Shown piece after piece: positions 27,285 to 36,203 of a stretch of DNA of 64,000 nt. The translations under genes and the position numbers were made by a program. How positions within the stretch are numbered: the first letter of the stretch is position 1; every line of letters begins with the position of its first letter. The DNA lies in contig JAMLJB010000001.1 in NCBI GenBank assembly GCA_023953835.1, positions 62,001-126,000 of the forward strand. Direction: 5' to 3'. The notes below the pieces were generated by a model. That model did not search any database, was not told where the DNA came from, and saw nothing but the letters and a program-made list of their open reading frames with translations. This DNA is from Rhizobiaceae bacterium (lineage in GTDB: Bacteria > Pseudomonadota > Alphaproteobacteria > Rhizobiales > Rhizobiaceae).

Positions 27285-28283
27285 ATGCTGCGTTATATCG
27301 TCTGGCGCATCGCAATGATGGTCCCCACATTGCTGATCATTTCCGCGCTGGTGTTCACAATCATCGAACTGCCGCCCGGCGACTATTTCGAAAGCTATGC
27401 GGCAGAACTCAAGGCGCAGGGCGAAGACGTCGACACGGAATATCTCGATACCCTGCGCAAGGAGTACAATTTCGACAAACCGCCCGTGATCCGATATTTC
27501 TATTGGCTCGGTGGCATGCTGCAAGGCGATTTCGGTTATTCTTTCGAATATCAGTTGCCGGTGACGGAGGTCGTCGGCGACCGCATGTGGCTCACCGTGC
27601 TGGTGTCGTTCGTCACGATCCTTTTCACCTGGCTGATCGCCTTTCCGATCGGCATTTATTCCGCCACCCACCAATATAGCTGGGGCGACTACGGCCTGAC
27701 GTTTCTCGGCCTTCTCGGCATCGCGATCCCGAACTTCATGCTCGCGTTGATCCTGATGTATTTCGCCAACATCTGGTTCGGCGTTTCAATCGGGCACCTG
27801 ATGGACCTGCAATATCTCGGCCAGCCAATGAGCTGGGCGAAGGCCAGGTCCATCATGGATCACTTATGGATTCCGGTCATCATCGTGGGCACGGCGGGGA
27901 CTGCGGGCATGATCCGAAGGCTGCGCGCCAACCTGCTGGACGAATTGCAGAAGCAATATGTGGTGACGGCGCGCTCCAAGGGTCTTTCCCCCTTCCGGAC
28001 GCTCATCAAATATCCGCTGCGCATGTCGCTGAACTTCTTCATCTCGGACATCGGTTCGATCCTTCCCGCGATCATCTCGGGTGCGGAAATCACGGCGATC
28101 GTGCTTTCCCTTGAAACGACCGGACCCATGCTCATAAAGGCCCTGCAAAGCCAGGACATGTACCTTGCAGGGTCCTTCCTGATGTTCCTCGCATTCCTTA
28201 CAGTCATCGGCGTGTTGATCTCCGACCTCGCCCTGGCATTGCTCGATCCCCGGATACGCTTGCAGGGCGGAAGCACGAAATGA
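27285..28283 (+). CDS. ABC importer permease (DppB-like)
   Basis: 332-residue inner-membrane permease starting at the ATG at 27285, 8 bp after the receptor gene. It has the N-terminal helix MLRYIVWRIAMMVPTLLIISALVFTI found in DppB-type subunits, about six helices, and the cytoplasmic coupling loop KQYVVTARSKGLSPFRTLIKYPLR that docks on the ATPase. It overlaps the next permease by 4 bp. It forms the channel with the DppC-like partner. Confidence 0.94.
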   Translation: MLRYIVWRIAMMVPTLLIISALVFTIIELPPGDYFESYAAELKAQGEDVDTEYLDTLRKEYNFDKPPVIRYFYWLGGMLQGDFGYSFEYQLPVTEVVGDRMWLTVLVSFVTILFTWLIAFPIGIYSATHQYSWGDYGLTFLGLLGIAIPNFMLALILMYFANIWFGVSIGHLMDLQYLGQPMSWAKARSIMDHLWIPVIIVGTAGTAGMIRRLRANLLDELQKQYVVTARSKGLSPFRTLIKYPLRMSLNFFISDIGSILPAIISGAEITAIVLSLETTGPMLIKALQSQDMYLAGSFLMFLAFLTVIGVLISDLALALLDPRIRLQGGSTK

Positions 28284-29458
28284 CGGATTCATCCCTTCCC
28301 GCGCCGGGCGCACCGCTCAAGCACTACGTCTCTACCGCGCCATTCGATCCGATGTCGGTCGAAGCAATGACAGCGGAGCAGGAACGCGTCTATCAGGCAT
28401 CGCAGATCAAACTCATGTGGTGGAAGTTCCGACGCCACAAGCTGGCGCTTTGGTCGGGCATCTTCCTGCTCTGCCTCTATACGATGATCCTGTTTTGCGA
28501 GTTTCTTGCGCCCTACAATCTGCACACGCGCAACGTGGATTACATCTATTCGCCGCCGCAACGCATCCGGCTGTTCGACAACGGCAATTTCATCGGGCCT
28601 TTCGTCTACGGGCGGCAGATGACGCTCGACATAGAGAACCTGCGTCGCATCTATCGCGACGATCCCAGCGACGTGCAGCCCATTCGCTTTTTCTGCCGCG
28701 GCGATCCGTATTATTTCTGGGGCTTGATTCCGGGTGACCTCCATCTCGTCTGCCCGGCGGAAAACGGCAATATGTTCCTGCTGGGGACCGACCGCCTGGG
28801 ACGAGACGTGCTCTCGCGCATCATCTACGGAGCGCGCATATCGCTGACGATCGGCCTTGTCGGCATTGCCTTCAGCTTCCTGCTCGGCATCGTCATCGGT
28901 GGGCTGGCCGGTTACAAGGGCGGCATTTTCGACCTGATCGTCCAACGCATCATCGAGGTCCTTCAATCCATCCCCAGCATTCCGCTCTGGATGGCGCTTG
29001 CGGCCATCATGCCGGTCACCTGGAGCCCGATCCTGATCTATTTCGGCATTACCCTCATTCTCGGCCTGCTGGATTGGACCGGACTTGCACGCGCCGTGCG
29101 CTCGAAGCTGCTCGCGCTGCGCGAGGAGGACTATGTGCTTGCCGCCCAGTTGATGGGGGCGAAGACAAGCCGGATCATCGGCAAACACCTCATTCCCGGC
29201 TTCATGTCTCACCTGATCGCCACAGCGACCATCTCAATTCCGGGCATGATCCTCGGCGAAACGGCGTTGAGCTTCCTCGGACTCGGTTTGCGGCCCCCAA
29301 TCACCAGTTGGGGCATCCTGCTGACCGAAGCGCGCAGCGTCAGCACCATTGCCTTTTATCCGTGGCTGCTCTTCCCGATGATACCGGTGATCTTCGTCAT
29401 CCTCGCCTTCAACTTCCTCGGCGACGGGTTGCGCGACGCGGCCGACCCCTACCGCTGA
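28280..29458 (+). CDS. ABC importer permease (DppC-like) with enlarged periplasmic loop
   Basis: 392-residue permease, longer than the usual ~290-300 of DppC. After the N-terminal cytoplasmic stretch and first helix (LALWSGIFLLCLYTMILF) comes a long periplasmic segment of about 120 residues with two cysteines (FFCRGDPYYFWGL, HLVCPAENG) before LLGTDRLGRDVLSRIIYGARISL. The coupling loop EEDYVLAAQLMGAKTSRIIGKHLIPG is standard. The extended loop is seen in a subgroup of Opp-family importers and may contact the large receptor. Last gene of the importer operon; its stop overlaps a convergent methyltransferase gene by 10 bp. Confidence 0.94.
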   Translation: MTDSSLPAPGAPLKHYVSTAPFDPMSVEAMTAEQERVYQASQIKLMWWKFRRHKLALWSGIFLLCLYTMILFCEFLAPYNLHTRNVDYIYSPPQRIRLFDNGNFIGPFVYGRQMTLDIENLRRIYRDDPSDVQPIRFFCRGDPYYFWGLIPGDLHLVCPAENGNMFLLGTDRLGRDVLSRIIYGARISLTIGLVGIAFSFLLGIVIGGLAGYKGGIFDLIVQRIIEVLQSIPSIPLWMALAAIMPVTWSPILIYFGITLILGLLDWTGLARAVRSKLLALREEDYVLAAQLMGAKTSRIIGKHLIPGFMSHLIATATISIPGMILGETALSFLGLGLRPPITSWGILLTEARSVSTIAFYPWLLFPMIPVIFVILAFNFLGDGLRDAADPYR

Positions 29459-29967
29459 GCGCGGTAGATGAAATATCTTCCCTCTGTCGCCCCTGGCGGC
29501 AGGGGAACCGGCTGTGTTCCCGGAACGTCGAGATTCAAGTCCGATACCAGCAGCCCGCCGGGCGCCAGCGCCGGGGCGACCGCAGCGCTCAGCAATTGCT
29601 GCATGGCGCTATTGTGCTCGTCGCCATAAGACCCGGTATCGGCGTGCAGCAGCGCAACCTGCCCCGCGAAACGTTCGGCCGCGGCGGGCACCGTGTCGCG
29701 CATGTCGCCGACGATCATCCTGTTTTCCGGAGGAGTGCAATCTTCGAAGCAGTCCAATTCCCGGTCGAACACATAAATGTCACGGTCGGGCAAGTGGGTG
29801 CGCAGATGGTCATATGTGCGACCATGCCCCAGCCCCAACTCGAATACCACGCCGGGCATGGCTTCGATTTCCCTGAATGCCCAGCCAAGGCAGGCATCCT
29901 GTGCGACGAGGCGCAGCCGCAATTTGTCGAGACGCGTCAGTTTCAATATTTGCATCCCCGATAGCAT
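29449..29967 (-). CDS. Class I SAM-dependent methyltransferase
   Basis: 172-residue methyltransferase if started at the ATG at 29967; an ATG at 29955 and a TTG at 30003 are alternatives. The SAM-binding motif is VFELGLGHGRTYDHL with the acidic strand end IYVFDRELDCF, then GDMRDTV and the motif IV-like VALLHADTGSYGDEHN. The C-terminus GGLLVSDLNL fits the family. No substrate clue except neighbours: a sugar-nucleotide epimerase 80 bp away in the opposite direction. Confident at fold level only. Confidence 0.8.
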   Translation of the reverse strand: MLSGMQILKLTRLDKLRLRLVAQDACLGWAFREIEAMPGVVFELGLGHGRTYDHLRTHLPDRDIYVFDRELDCFEDCTPPENRMIVGDMRDTVPAAAERFAGQVALLHADTGSYGDEHNSAMQQLLSAAVAPALAPGGLLVSDLNLDVPGTQPVPLPPGATEGRYFIYRAQR

Positions 29968-30047
29968 TGTGCCCGACCTGCCGCAGCGCCGCACAGGCGT
30001 CAAGGCAAATGTTGGACAGCGCGCCGTGCCTGTGCCAATGAACGCGC

Positions 30048-31031
30048 ATGAAGATCCTGCTCACCGGAGCCGCCGGCTTCATTGGTCATCACACCGCGAT
30101 CCGCCTGCTGGAGCGCGGTGATGCCGTCGTCGGGATCGACAATCTTAACGACTATTATGCCGTCAGCCTCAAGCAGGACCGGCTGACCATAGCCGAGCGG
30201 CACCCACGCTTCCGTTTCCTTCGGCTCGACATTGGAACCCCCAACCTGTTCGACGCCATCGGCGCAAATGTCGACGATGTCGACATTATCGTGCACCTCG
30301 CGGCACAGGCGGGTGTCCGCTATTCGATGCAGAACCCTTACGCCTATGTCCATTCCAACGTTCTTGGGCAGGTGGCGATCATGGAACTGGCGGCGAGGCT
30401 GCCCAAGCGCCCGACTGTCGTCTATGCCAGTTCGTCTTCGGTGTATGGGCTGGGCGAGAGCACGCCCTTTTCCGAGAGTGCGCGTGCGGACAAGCCGATA
30501 TCGGTCTATGCTGCAACCAAGCGCGCGGGCGAGATGCTGGCCCATGCCTATGAGGAGCTTTACGGAATCCGATCCACGGGCCTGCGCTTTTTCACTGTCT
30601 ACGGACGGTACGGGCGGCCCGACATGGCGCCGTGGCTGTTCACCGACGCCATCCTGAAGGGCGAACCGATATCGGTGTTCAACAACGGCGACATGCTGCG
30701 CGATTTCACCCATGTCAGCGATATCGTCGCTGGCGTGGTTGGCGCGACAGACCGGGCAGCGGATGCCACGCTTGCCCTCGAACCCGTCTATAATCTCGGC
30801 AACAACAAGCCGGTCAAGCTGGCTGACTTCATCGCCGCCATCGAGAGTGCGGCGCGACGCAAGGCGGTGGTCGAGTTCAAGCCGAAGCCGCCGGGCGACG
30901 TGACGGTGACCTATGCGGATATTTCGCTAGCCGAACGGGACTTGGGGTTCTCGCCGAAAACCTCCATCGAAGCCGGGATGGCCGACTTCGTCGAATGGTT
31001 CAGGTCGTATGAAAAGGGTGAGACAGGCTAG
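30048..31031 (+). CDS. NAD-dependent epimerase, UDP-glucuronate 4-epimerase-like
   Basis: 327-residue extended SDR enzyme. The NAD loop is LTGAAGFIGHHTA (residues 5-17), then VVGIDNLNDYYAVSLKQDRL, a signature of UDP-glucuronate 4-epimerases. Active-site residues are the Ser patch YASSSSVYG and the Y-x3-K motif VYAATKRAGE. The late arginine/FTVYG segment GLRFFTVYGRYGRPDMA also matches. It would convert UDP-glucuronate to UDP-galacturonate; ugd, which makes UDP-glucuronate, lies just downstream on the other strand. Confidence 0.88.
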   Translation: MKILLTGAAGFIGHHTAIRLLERGDAVVGIDNLNDYYAVSLKQDRLTIAERHPRFRFLRLDIGTPNLFDAIGANVDDVDIIVHLAAQAGVRYSMQNPYAYVHSNVLGQVAIMELAARLPKRPTVVYASSSSVYGLGESTPFSESARADKPISVYAATKRAGEMLAHAYEELYGIRSTGLRFFTVYGRYGRPDMAPWLFTDAILKGEPISVFNNGDMLRDFTHVSDIVAGVVGATDRAADATLALEPVYNLGNNKPVKLADFIAAIESAARRKAVVEFKPKPPGDVTVTYADISLAERDLGFSPKTSIEAGMADFVEWFRSYEKGETG

Positions 31032-31050
31032 GAATATTCCGGCGGGACTA

Positions 31051-31204
31051 CCCCTCATCCGGCTACCGCCACCTTCTCCCGCAAGGCGAGAAGGAAAACT
31101 GCCGCGACGTCTTGCTCGTTCTGCAACGTCAGCGATTCGTGCCGGCGTTCGTGATATCCGCCTTCTCCCCTTGTGGGAGAAGGTGCCGGCAGGCGGATGA
31201 GGGG
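31051..31204. repeat. RIME-like palindromic intergenic repeat
   Basis: 154-bp element bounded by the inverted ends CCCCTCATCCG and CGGATGAGGGG. Internal palindromes CCTTCTCCCGC...GAGAAGG and CCTTCTCCCCTTGTGGGAGAAGG resemble the Rhizobium-specific intergenic mosaic elements. It fills the gap between two convergent genes and could also act as a transcription stop. No ORF. Confidence 0.8.
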
Positions 31205-31220
31205 TTAAAATCAGATCGAG

Positions 31221-32603
31221 TCAGGCGACATTGCGCTTGCGCTGGTCCTGCAATGATTTGACTTCCCCCAGACGCAGGGAATCGCCGCGACCGACCGCGA
31301 GATAGAGCAGGCCATGCTGGCGTACCCGTTCGGGGTCGTACAGGTTGCGTCCGTCGATGATGACAGGATTGCGAAGGTTCTTCTTGAGCCATTCGAAATC
31401 GGCGATGCGGAACTGCTTCCACTCGGTGCAGATGACCAGCGCGTCCGCGCCCTTCGCTGCGTCCTCGGCATTCTTTGCCAGTTGCAGGTCGGGGCGCTCG
31501 CCGTAGATCTTCCGGGTTTCGTCCATCGATTCAGGATCGAAGGCGCTCACGGAGCCGCCCGCCGCAAAGATCGATTCGATCAGCGCCCTGCTCGGCGCCT
31601 CGCGCATATCGTCCGTATTGGGCTTGAACGCCAGCCCCCACACCGCGATCCGGCGACCCTTGATCTCGCCATCCAACGCGAGCGAAAGCTTGTCAAACAA
31701 TTGGCTCTTCTGCCGTTCGTTGACGGATTCCACCGCATCCAGCAGTTCGGGGCGATGGCCGTTGTCGTGAGCCACCTTTGCCAAAGCGCGCACGTCTTTC
31801 GGGAAGCACGATCCGCCATAGCCGCAGCCGGGATAGATGAACTGGTAGCCGATGCGAGGATCGGAGCCAATGCCGCGCCGCACCTGCTCGATGTCGGCGC
31901 CGAGGCGTTCGGCAATGTTGGCGATTTCGTTCATGAAGCTGATCTTGGTCGCAAGCATCGCATTAGCTGCATATTTCGTCAGCTCCGCGGCGCGCACATC
32001 CATGGTCATCAGCTTGTCGTGATTGCGGTTATAGGGCGCATAGCACTCCTGCATCGCATCGCGGACCCGCTGCGACGACGTGCCGACAATGATGCGGGCA
32101 GGCCGCATGAAATCCTCGACCGCGCTGCCTTCCTTCAGGAATTCCGGGTTGGAGCAAACGTCGAACTCGACATTTGCGCCGCGCGCGCGCTGGGCGTCGC
32201 GAATGCGTGCCTCGACCATTTCGGCGGAACCGACCGGCACGGTCGATTTGTTCACGACGACCTTGTAGCTCTCGATATGCTTGCCGATCGTATCGGCCAC
32301 GGCCTGGACAGCCCGGACATCCGCCGAACCGTCTTCCATGGCTGGCGTCCCGACGGCCACGAAAATGATCTCGCCGTGACGCACGCCACGGGCTGAATCT
32401 GTCGAGAAGCTCAGGCGTCCGGCCTCGGCATTGCGAATGACCAGCTCCTTGAGGCCCGGTTCATAAATCGGGATATAGCCGTCATTCAGCGCGGCGATGC
32501 GCTTTGCATCGATGTCGATGCACGCGACGTTGTGTCCGACGTCCGCGAGGCAGGCCGCGGTTACCAGCCCGACATATCCGGTTCCGAAAATCGTCAGTTG
32601 CAC
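31221..32603 (-). CDS. ugd: UDP-glucose 6-dehydrogenase
   Basis: Oxidises UDP-glucose to UDP-glucuronate with two NAD. The 460-residue protein has the N-terminal NAD motif IFGTGYVGLVTAACLADVG (residues 5-23), the linker NKSTVPVGSAE, the catalytic cysteine segment YPGCGYGGSCFPKDVRAL (about 258-275) and the C-terminal UDP domain WGLAFKPNTDDMREAPS. Length and motifs are complete. It supplies uronate for the exopolysaccharide, and for the epimerase-like gene beside it. It is read leftward, convergent with that gene, with the RIME-like repeat between. Confidence 0.96.
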   Translation of the reverse strand: MQLTIFGTGYVGLVTAACLADVGHNVACIDIDAKRIAALNDGYIPIYEPGLKELVIRNAEAGRLSFSTDSARGVRHGEIIFVAVGTPAMEDGSADVRAVQAVADTIGKHIESYKVVVNKSTVPVGSAEMVEARIRDAQRARGANVEFDVCSNPEFLKEGSAVEDFMRPARIIVGTSSQRVRDAMQECYAPYNRNHDKLMTMDVRAAELTKYAANAMLATKISFMNEIANIAERLGADIEQVRRGIGSDPRIGYQFIYPGCGYGGSCFPKDVRALAKVAHDNGHRPELLDAVESVNERQKSQLFDKLSLALDGEIKGRRIAVWGLAFKPNTDDMREAPSRALIESIFAAGGSVSAFDPESMDETRKIYGERPDLQLAKNAEDAAKGADALVICTEWKQFRIADFEWLKKNLRNPVIIDGRNLYDPERVRQHGLLYLAVGRGDSLRLGEVKSLQDQRKRNVA

Positions 32604-32695
32604 AGCTGCATCCCTGATCCGCCAATGGTCACCAATCTTATCATCACAAACTCATATATGTTTGCAATGTCCACTTTTGAGTGAACACTACCCAA

Positions 32696-33661
32696 TTATG
32701 CCCGGCTCATCACCCTACGGCTACGGCGAGCATCCCGCAGACTGTGCCGGAACTGTGCCTTGTAGGCTCGTGACAGGCACGAACTGGAGGCAAAGCCGGT
32801 GCGCGCCGCAATCTCGCTTGCGCTCAATGACGTCTCCTGCACGAGGGAGCGGGCGGCATCAAGCCTGATGCTCTGATAGTAGCGCCCCGGCCCCATTCCG
32901 AACTCGCGCGCGAAAAGCCGCGCAAGCGTGCGCTCGGAGACGGCTGCCTGCGCTGCAATCGCGGCGAGGCCGACAGGTCGCTCGACATTGGTGCGCATGG
33001 CCGCGACCGCGCGGGCGATCTGCGGTGCGCGCGGGGAAGATGTGTCCACGCCGACCCCCTGCTCCGTCGGGCGTTGCCGGCTGTCATAGACGAACATGTT
33101 CGAAACATCGAAGGCCAGCGCGCCGCCGCCCCTGTCGCTGATCAATTTGAGCATGAGGTCGGTTACCGTGCCCGCACCGCCCGCCGTCACGCGGTCACGG
33201 TCGATTGCGTAGCGGTCGGTCACGACCTCGGTGGCGAGATGCGTTTCGGCGAATTGTCCGAGGTCCTGCCAATGTATGGTCGCCCTGTAGCCGTCCAGCA
33301 ATCCCGCCGCGGCCAGTAGCCAGGAACCAGAATCCAGTGCGCCCATGATCGCGATGCGCCGTTCCGCCAGTTGCAGTGCCTTGACCAGCGCCGGGTTGGC
33401 GTGCGCGCGGGCCCCATAACCGGCGACAACGAATAGAATGTCCAGATGTCGCGCCTGTGACAGGCTCGCATCGCAGCGCATGACGATGCCGCTCGAACTT
33501 GTCACGTCCTGTCCGGTGGCCGACAGCAATTGCCACGCAAAACGGTCCTCGCCGCCATAATCGCGCGCGGCGCGCAGCGGCTCGATGGCGCTTGCCAGCA
33601 CCATGTTGGAAAAGCCGTCCAGCGCAAGGAAACCGCAGCGCAAGGAAGTGGTGTGATCCAT
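32696..33661 (-). CDS. cdhR: GlxA-family AraC-type activator, probably carnitine regulator CdhR
   Basis: Transcription regulator with an N-terminal DJ-1/PfpI-like domain and a C-terminal AraC HTH. I choose the ATG at 33661 (321 residues, MDHTTSLRCGFLALDGFSN) over an upstream TTG. The DJ-1-like region includes DILFVVAGYGARAH and IAIMGALDSGSWLLAAAGLL; the AraC part is ERPVGLAAIAAQAAVSERTLARLF and SLSASEIAARTGFASSSCLSRAYKAQF. It is divergent from the carnitine catabolic genes, the same arrangement as CdhR in pseudomonads, so it should activate them in response to carnitine. The role rests on context. Confidence 0.85.
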   Translation of the reverse strand: MDHTTSLRCGFLALDGFSNMVLASAIEPLRAARDYGGEDRFAWQLLSATGQDVTSSSGIVMRCDASLSQARHLDILFVVAGYGARAHANPALVKALQLAERRIAIMGALDSGSWLLAAAGLLDGYRATIHWQDLGQFAETHLATEVVTDRYAIDRDRVTAGGAGTVTDLMLKLISDRGGGALAFDVSNMFVYDSRQRPTEQGVGVDTSSPRAPQIARAVAAMRTNVERPVGLAAIAAQAAVSERTLARLFAREFGMGPGRYYQSIRLDAARSLVQETSLSASEIAARTGFASSSCLSRAYKAQFRHSLRDARRSRRVMSRA

Positions 33662-33697
33662 CCGTCGATTGGCCAAAGATGCAAACTTATTGGCAGA

Positions 33698-33713
33698 TTA
33701 CGCAATATTACGC
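33698..33713. promoter_or_regulatory. Direct repeat TTACGC in the carnitine divergent promoter
   Basis: TTACGC occurs twice, 10 bp apart (33698-33703 and 33708-33713), one DNA turn, between the regulator and the BKACE gene. AraC-type activators often bind such direct repeats. Very short, so tentative. Confidence 0.35.
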
Positions 33714-33761
33714 GAATATGCCAGCGCGATAGTCAGCTCCGGACAAGCGAGGAGCAATGCC

Positions 33762-34655
33762 TTGAACTTTGATGTTTTCATCACCTGCGCGGTGACCGGG
33801 TCCGGCGGGACCGCCGACAAGAGCGACAAGGTGCCTGTCACACCTAAGCAGATCGCAGAGGCTTGCGTGGAGGCTGCGAAGGAAGGCGCCGCAATCGCCC
33901 ATGTTCATGTGCGCAACCCCGAGAATGGCGGGCCTTCGCGGGATCCTGCGCTTTATCGCGAAGTCGTTGCGCGTGTCCGCGACAGCGGCGTCGATGTCGT
34001 GCTCAACCTCACCGCCGGAATGGGCGGAGACCTGGTGCTTGGTCCCCCTGAAAAGCCCCTGCCCCTCAATCCAGCCCAGACGGACATGGTCGGCGCGACG
34101 GAGCGCCTCGTGCATGTTGAGGAACTGCTACCCGAAATCTGCACGCTCGATTGCGGCACAATGAACTTTGCCGAAGCGGACTACGTGATGACCAACACGC
34201 CCGGAATGCTGCGGGCAATGGCCCGGCGCATTCAGGAATGCGGCGTGAAGCCGGAAATCGAGGTTTTCGACACGGGCCATCTCGTGCTTGCGAAGCAATT
34301 GGTGAAGGAGGGGCTGATCGAGGATCCGGTGATGGTCCAGCTCTGCATGGGTATTCCCTATGGCGCGCCGGATGACCCGCTGACGCTGATGGCGCTTGCG
34401 AAATCCATACCGGATGGGTGGACATTTTCCGCTTTCTCGATCGGGCGCATACAATTGCCTTATGTCGCGATGGCGGCGCTGGCCGGCGGCAATGTGCGGG
34501 TTGGGCTGGAGGACAATCTGATGCTGTCGCGCGGCAAGCTGGCGACCAACGGCCAGCTGGTCGAGCGCGCCGCGACGATCTTGTCGGCGATGAACGTCAA
34601 TATCCTCGGCCCGGAGGACGTCCGCAAGAAACTCAAACTGAAGAAGCGGCCATAA
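33762..34655 (+). CDS. BKACE-family 3-dehydrocarnitine cleavage enzyme (DUF849)
   Basis: 297-residue TIM-barrel beta-keto acid cleavage enzyme. It would react 3-dehydrocarnitine with acetyl-CoA to give betainyl-CoA and acetoacetate. The start is a TTG at 33762 preceded by GAGGAGC: family members begin at the FDVFITCAVTGSG strand, and the upstream in-frame ATG-like codon lies inside the divergent promoter. Zinc and substrate marks are HVHVRNPENGGPSRD and the DCGTMNFAE and EVFDTGHLVLA strands. It abuts the carnitine dehydrogenase gene with no gap (TAA then ATG), giving the pathway order. Confidence 0.88.
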   Translation: MNFDVFITCAVTGSGGTADKSDKVPVTPKQIAEACVEAAKEGAAIAHVHVRNPENGGPSRDPALYREVVARVRDSGVDVVLNLTAGMGGDLVLGPPEKPLPLNPAQTDMVGATERLVHVEELLPEICTLDCGTMNFAEADYVMTNTPGMLRAMARRIQECGVKPEIEVFDTGHLVLAKQLVKEGLIEDPVMVQLCMGIPYGAPDDPLTLMALAKSIPDGWTFSAFSIGRIQLPYVAMAALAGGNVRVGLEDNLMLSRGKLATNGQLVERAATILSAMNVNILGPEDVRKKLKLKKRP

Positions 34656-36155
34656 ATGACTGAAAAAGTTGCGGTTACCGCCGCCCTCGGTGGTGGTGTC
34701 ATCGGCGGCGGCTGGATCGCCCGTTTCCTGCTGAACGGGCATGACGTGAATGTCTACGACCCGCATCCCGATGCGCAGCGCCTCGTTGGCGTAGTTCTCG
34801 CCAATGCCGAACGCGCGTTGCGCCGACTGACGCTGGCGCCGCTTCCAGCAAAGGGCAGATTGACCTTCGTCTCCACCATCGAGGACGCAGTGAGGGACGC
34901 CGACTACATTCAGGAAAGCGTACCCGAACGGCTGGACCTGAAGCTCAAGATTCTTGGAGAGGTCGAAAAATATGCCAGGCCGGATGCGATGATCGGGTCA
35001 TCGACCTCCGGCTTTCGCCCTTCCCAACTCGCGGAAGGATTGAGAACGCCCGAACGGCTGTTCGTCGCGCACCCGTTCAATCCGGTCTACCTCCTGCCGG
35101 TCGTGGAACTGGTTCCGAGCGGCAAGACTTCGCCCGCCGTGGTGGAACGCGCAAGCGTATTCCTGACCACGCTCGGCATGAAGCCGCTGGTGGTGCGCAA
35201 GGAGATCGATGCGCACATCGCAGATCGCCTGCTGGAGGCGCTCTGGCGCGAGGGCCTGTGGCTCGTCAATGACGGCATTGCCACCACACAGGAAATCGAT
35301 GACGTGATCCGTTTCGGTTTCGGCCTGCGCTGGGCGCAGATGGGCCTGTTCGAGACCTATCGCATCGCAGGCGGCGAGGCGGGGATGGCGCATTTCATCG
35401 CCCAGTTTGGACCGGCGCTGAAGTGGCCGTGGACGAAGCTGATGGACGTTCCCGAAATGACGGATGAACTGATCGCGACGATTGCGAGCCAGTCCGACGC
35501 GCAGTCGGGCATGTATTCCATCCGCGAGCTTGAGCAAATCCGCGACGACAACCTCGTCGCCATCATGCAGGCGCTCAAGGCAAAGCCTTGGGGTGCGGGC
35601 CAGACGCTGAAATCCTATGAGGACAGCCTTTACGCCAAGGCCCATGCAGGGGCGGCGTCCGGTACCGCCGATCCTTCCCGCCCGCTTTCGCTCCACACGG
35701 ACCGTGTGAGGGAGGATTTTGTCGACTACAACGGCCACATGACCGAAAGCCGCTATCTGCAGGTGTTCGGCGATGCCACGGATGCATTCTTCCAGCACAT
35801 CGGAATGGATCAGGCCTATCTCGACAGCGGCCGCTCCATCTACACGGTGGAAACCCACATCCGGCACCTTCGCGAGGTGAGGATGGGGGAGCCGCTGCGC
35901 GTTGAAACTCGGCTGCTCGGATACGATGCCAAGCGAATCCGCATCGTGCATGAGATGTACGGCGGCCCTCAGGATGAGCTACTGGCCACAGCCGAGCATA
36001 TGCTGCTGCACGTCGATACAAGGAAATCGACCACCTCCGAGATCGGCGCCGAATTGAAGCCGGCGCTTGCCCGCATCTGGGCGCATCACAAGGCATTCAC
36101 GGCCCCAGAATACGCCGGAAAAGCGATCCGCGCCGTTGTCACCGATGGCGCTTAG
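34656..36155 (+). CDS. lcdH: L-carnitine 3-dehydrogenase fused to betainyl-CoA thioesterase
   Basis: 499-residue fusion. Residues 1 to about 325 are a 3-hydroxyacyl-CoA-dehydrogenase-like domain with the NAD loop GGGVIGGGWIARFLL, the AHPFNPVYLLPVVELVPS segment and a long helical tail; it oxidises L-carnitine to 3-dehydrocarnitine. Residues about 345-460 are a hot-dog thioesterase (DYNGHMTESRYLQVFGDATD, with the catalytic-type Asp) that would hydrolyse betainyl-CoA to glycine betaine. The same fusion and length are known for rhizobial L-carnitine dehydrogenases. It follows the BKACE gene directly. The product glycine betaine serves as osmoprotectant or nitrogen source. Confidence 0.92.
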   Translation: MTEKVAVTAALGGGVIGGGWIARFLLNGHDVNVYDPHPDAQRLVGVVLANAERALRRLTLAPLPAKGRLTFVSTIEDAVRDADYIQESVPERLDLKLKILGEVEKYARPDAMIGSSTSGFRPSQLAEGLRTPERLFVAHPFNPVYLLPVVELVPSGKTSPAVVERASVFLTTLGMKPLVVRKEIDAHIADRLLEALWREGLWLVNDGIATTQEIDDVIRFGFGLRWAQMGLFETYRIAGGEAGMAHFIAQFGPALKWPWTKLMDVPEMTDELIATIASQSDAQSGMYSIRELEQIRDDNLVAIMQALKAKPWGAGQTLKSYEDSLYAKAHAGAASGTADPSRPLSLHTDRVREDFVDYNGHMTESRYLQVFGDATDAFFQHIGMDQAYLDSGRSIYTVETHIRHLREVRMGEPLRVETRLLGYDAKRIRIVHEMYGGPQDELLATAEHMLLHVDTRKSTTSEIGAELKPALARIWAHHKAFTAPEYAGKAIRAVVTDGA

Positions 36156-36203
36156 CACGCGAAAGTGATACATCTCGGCCCTCGCGGATTTGAGGGCCGC
36201 ATC

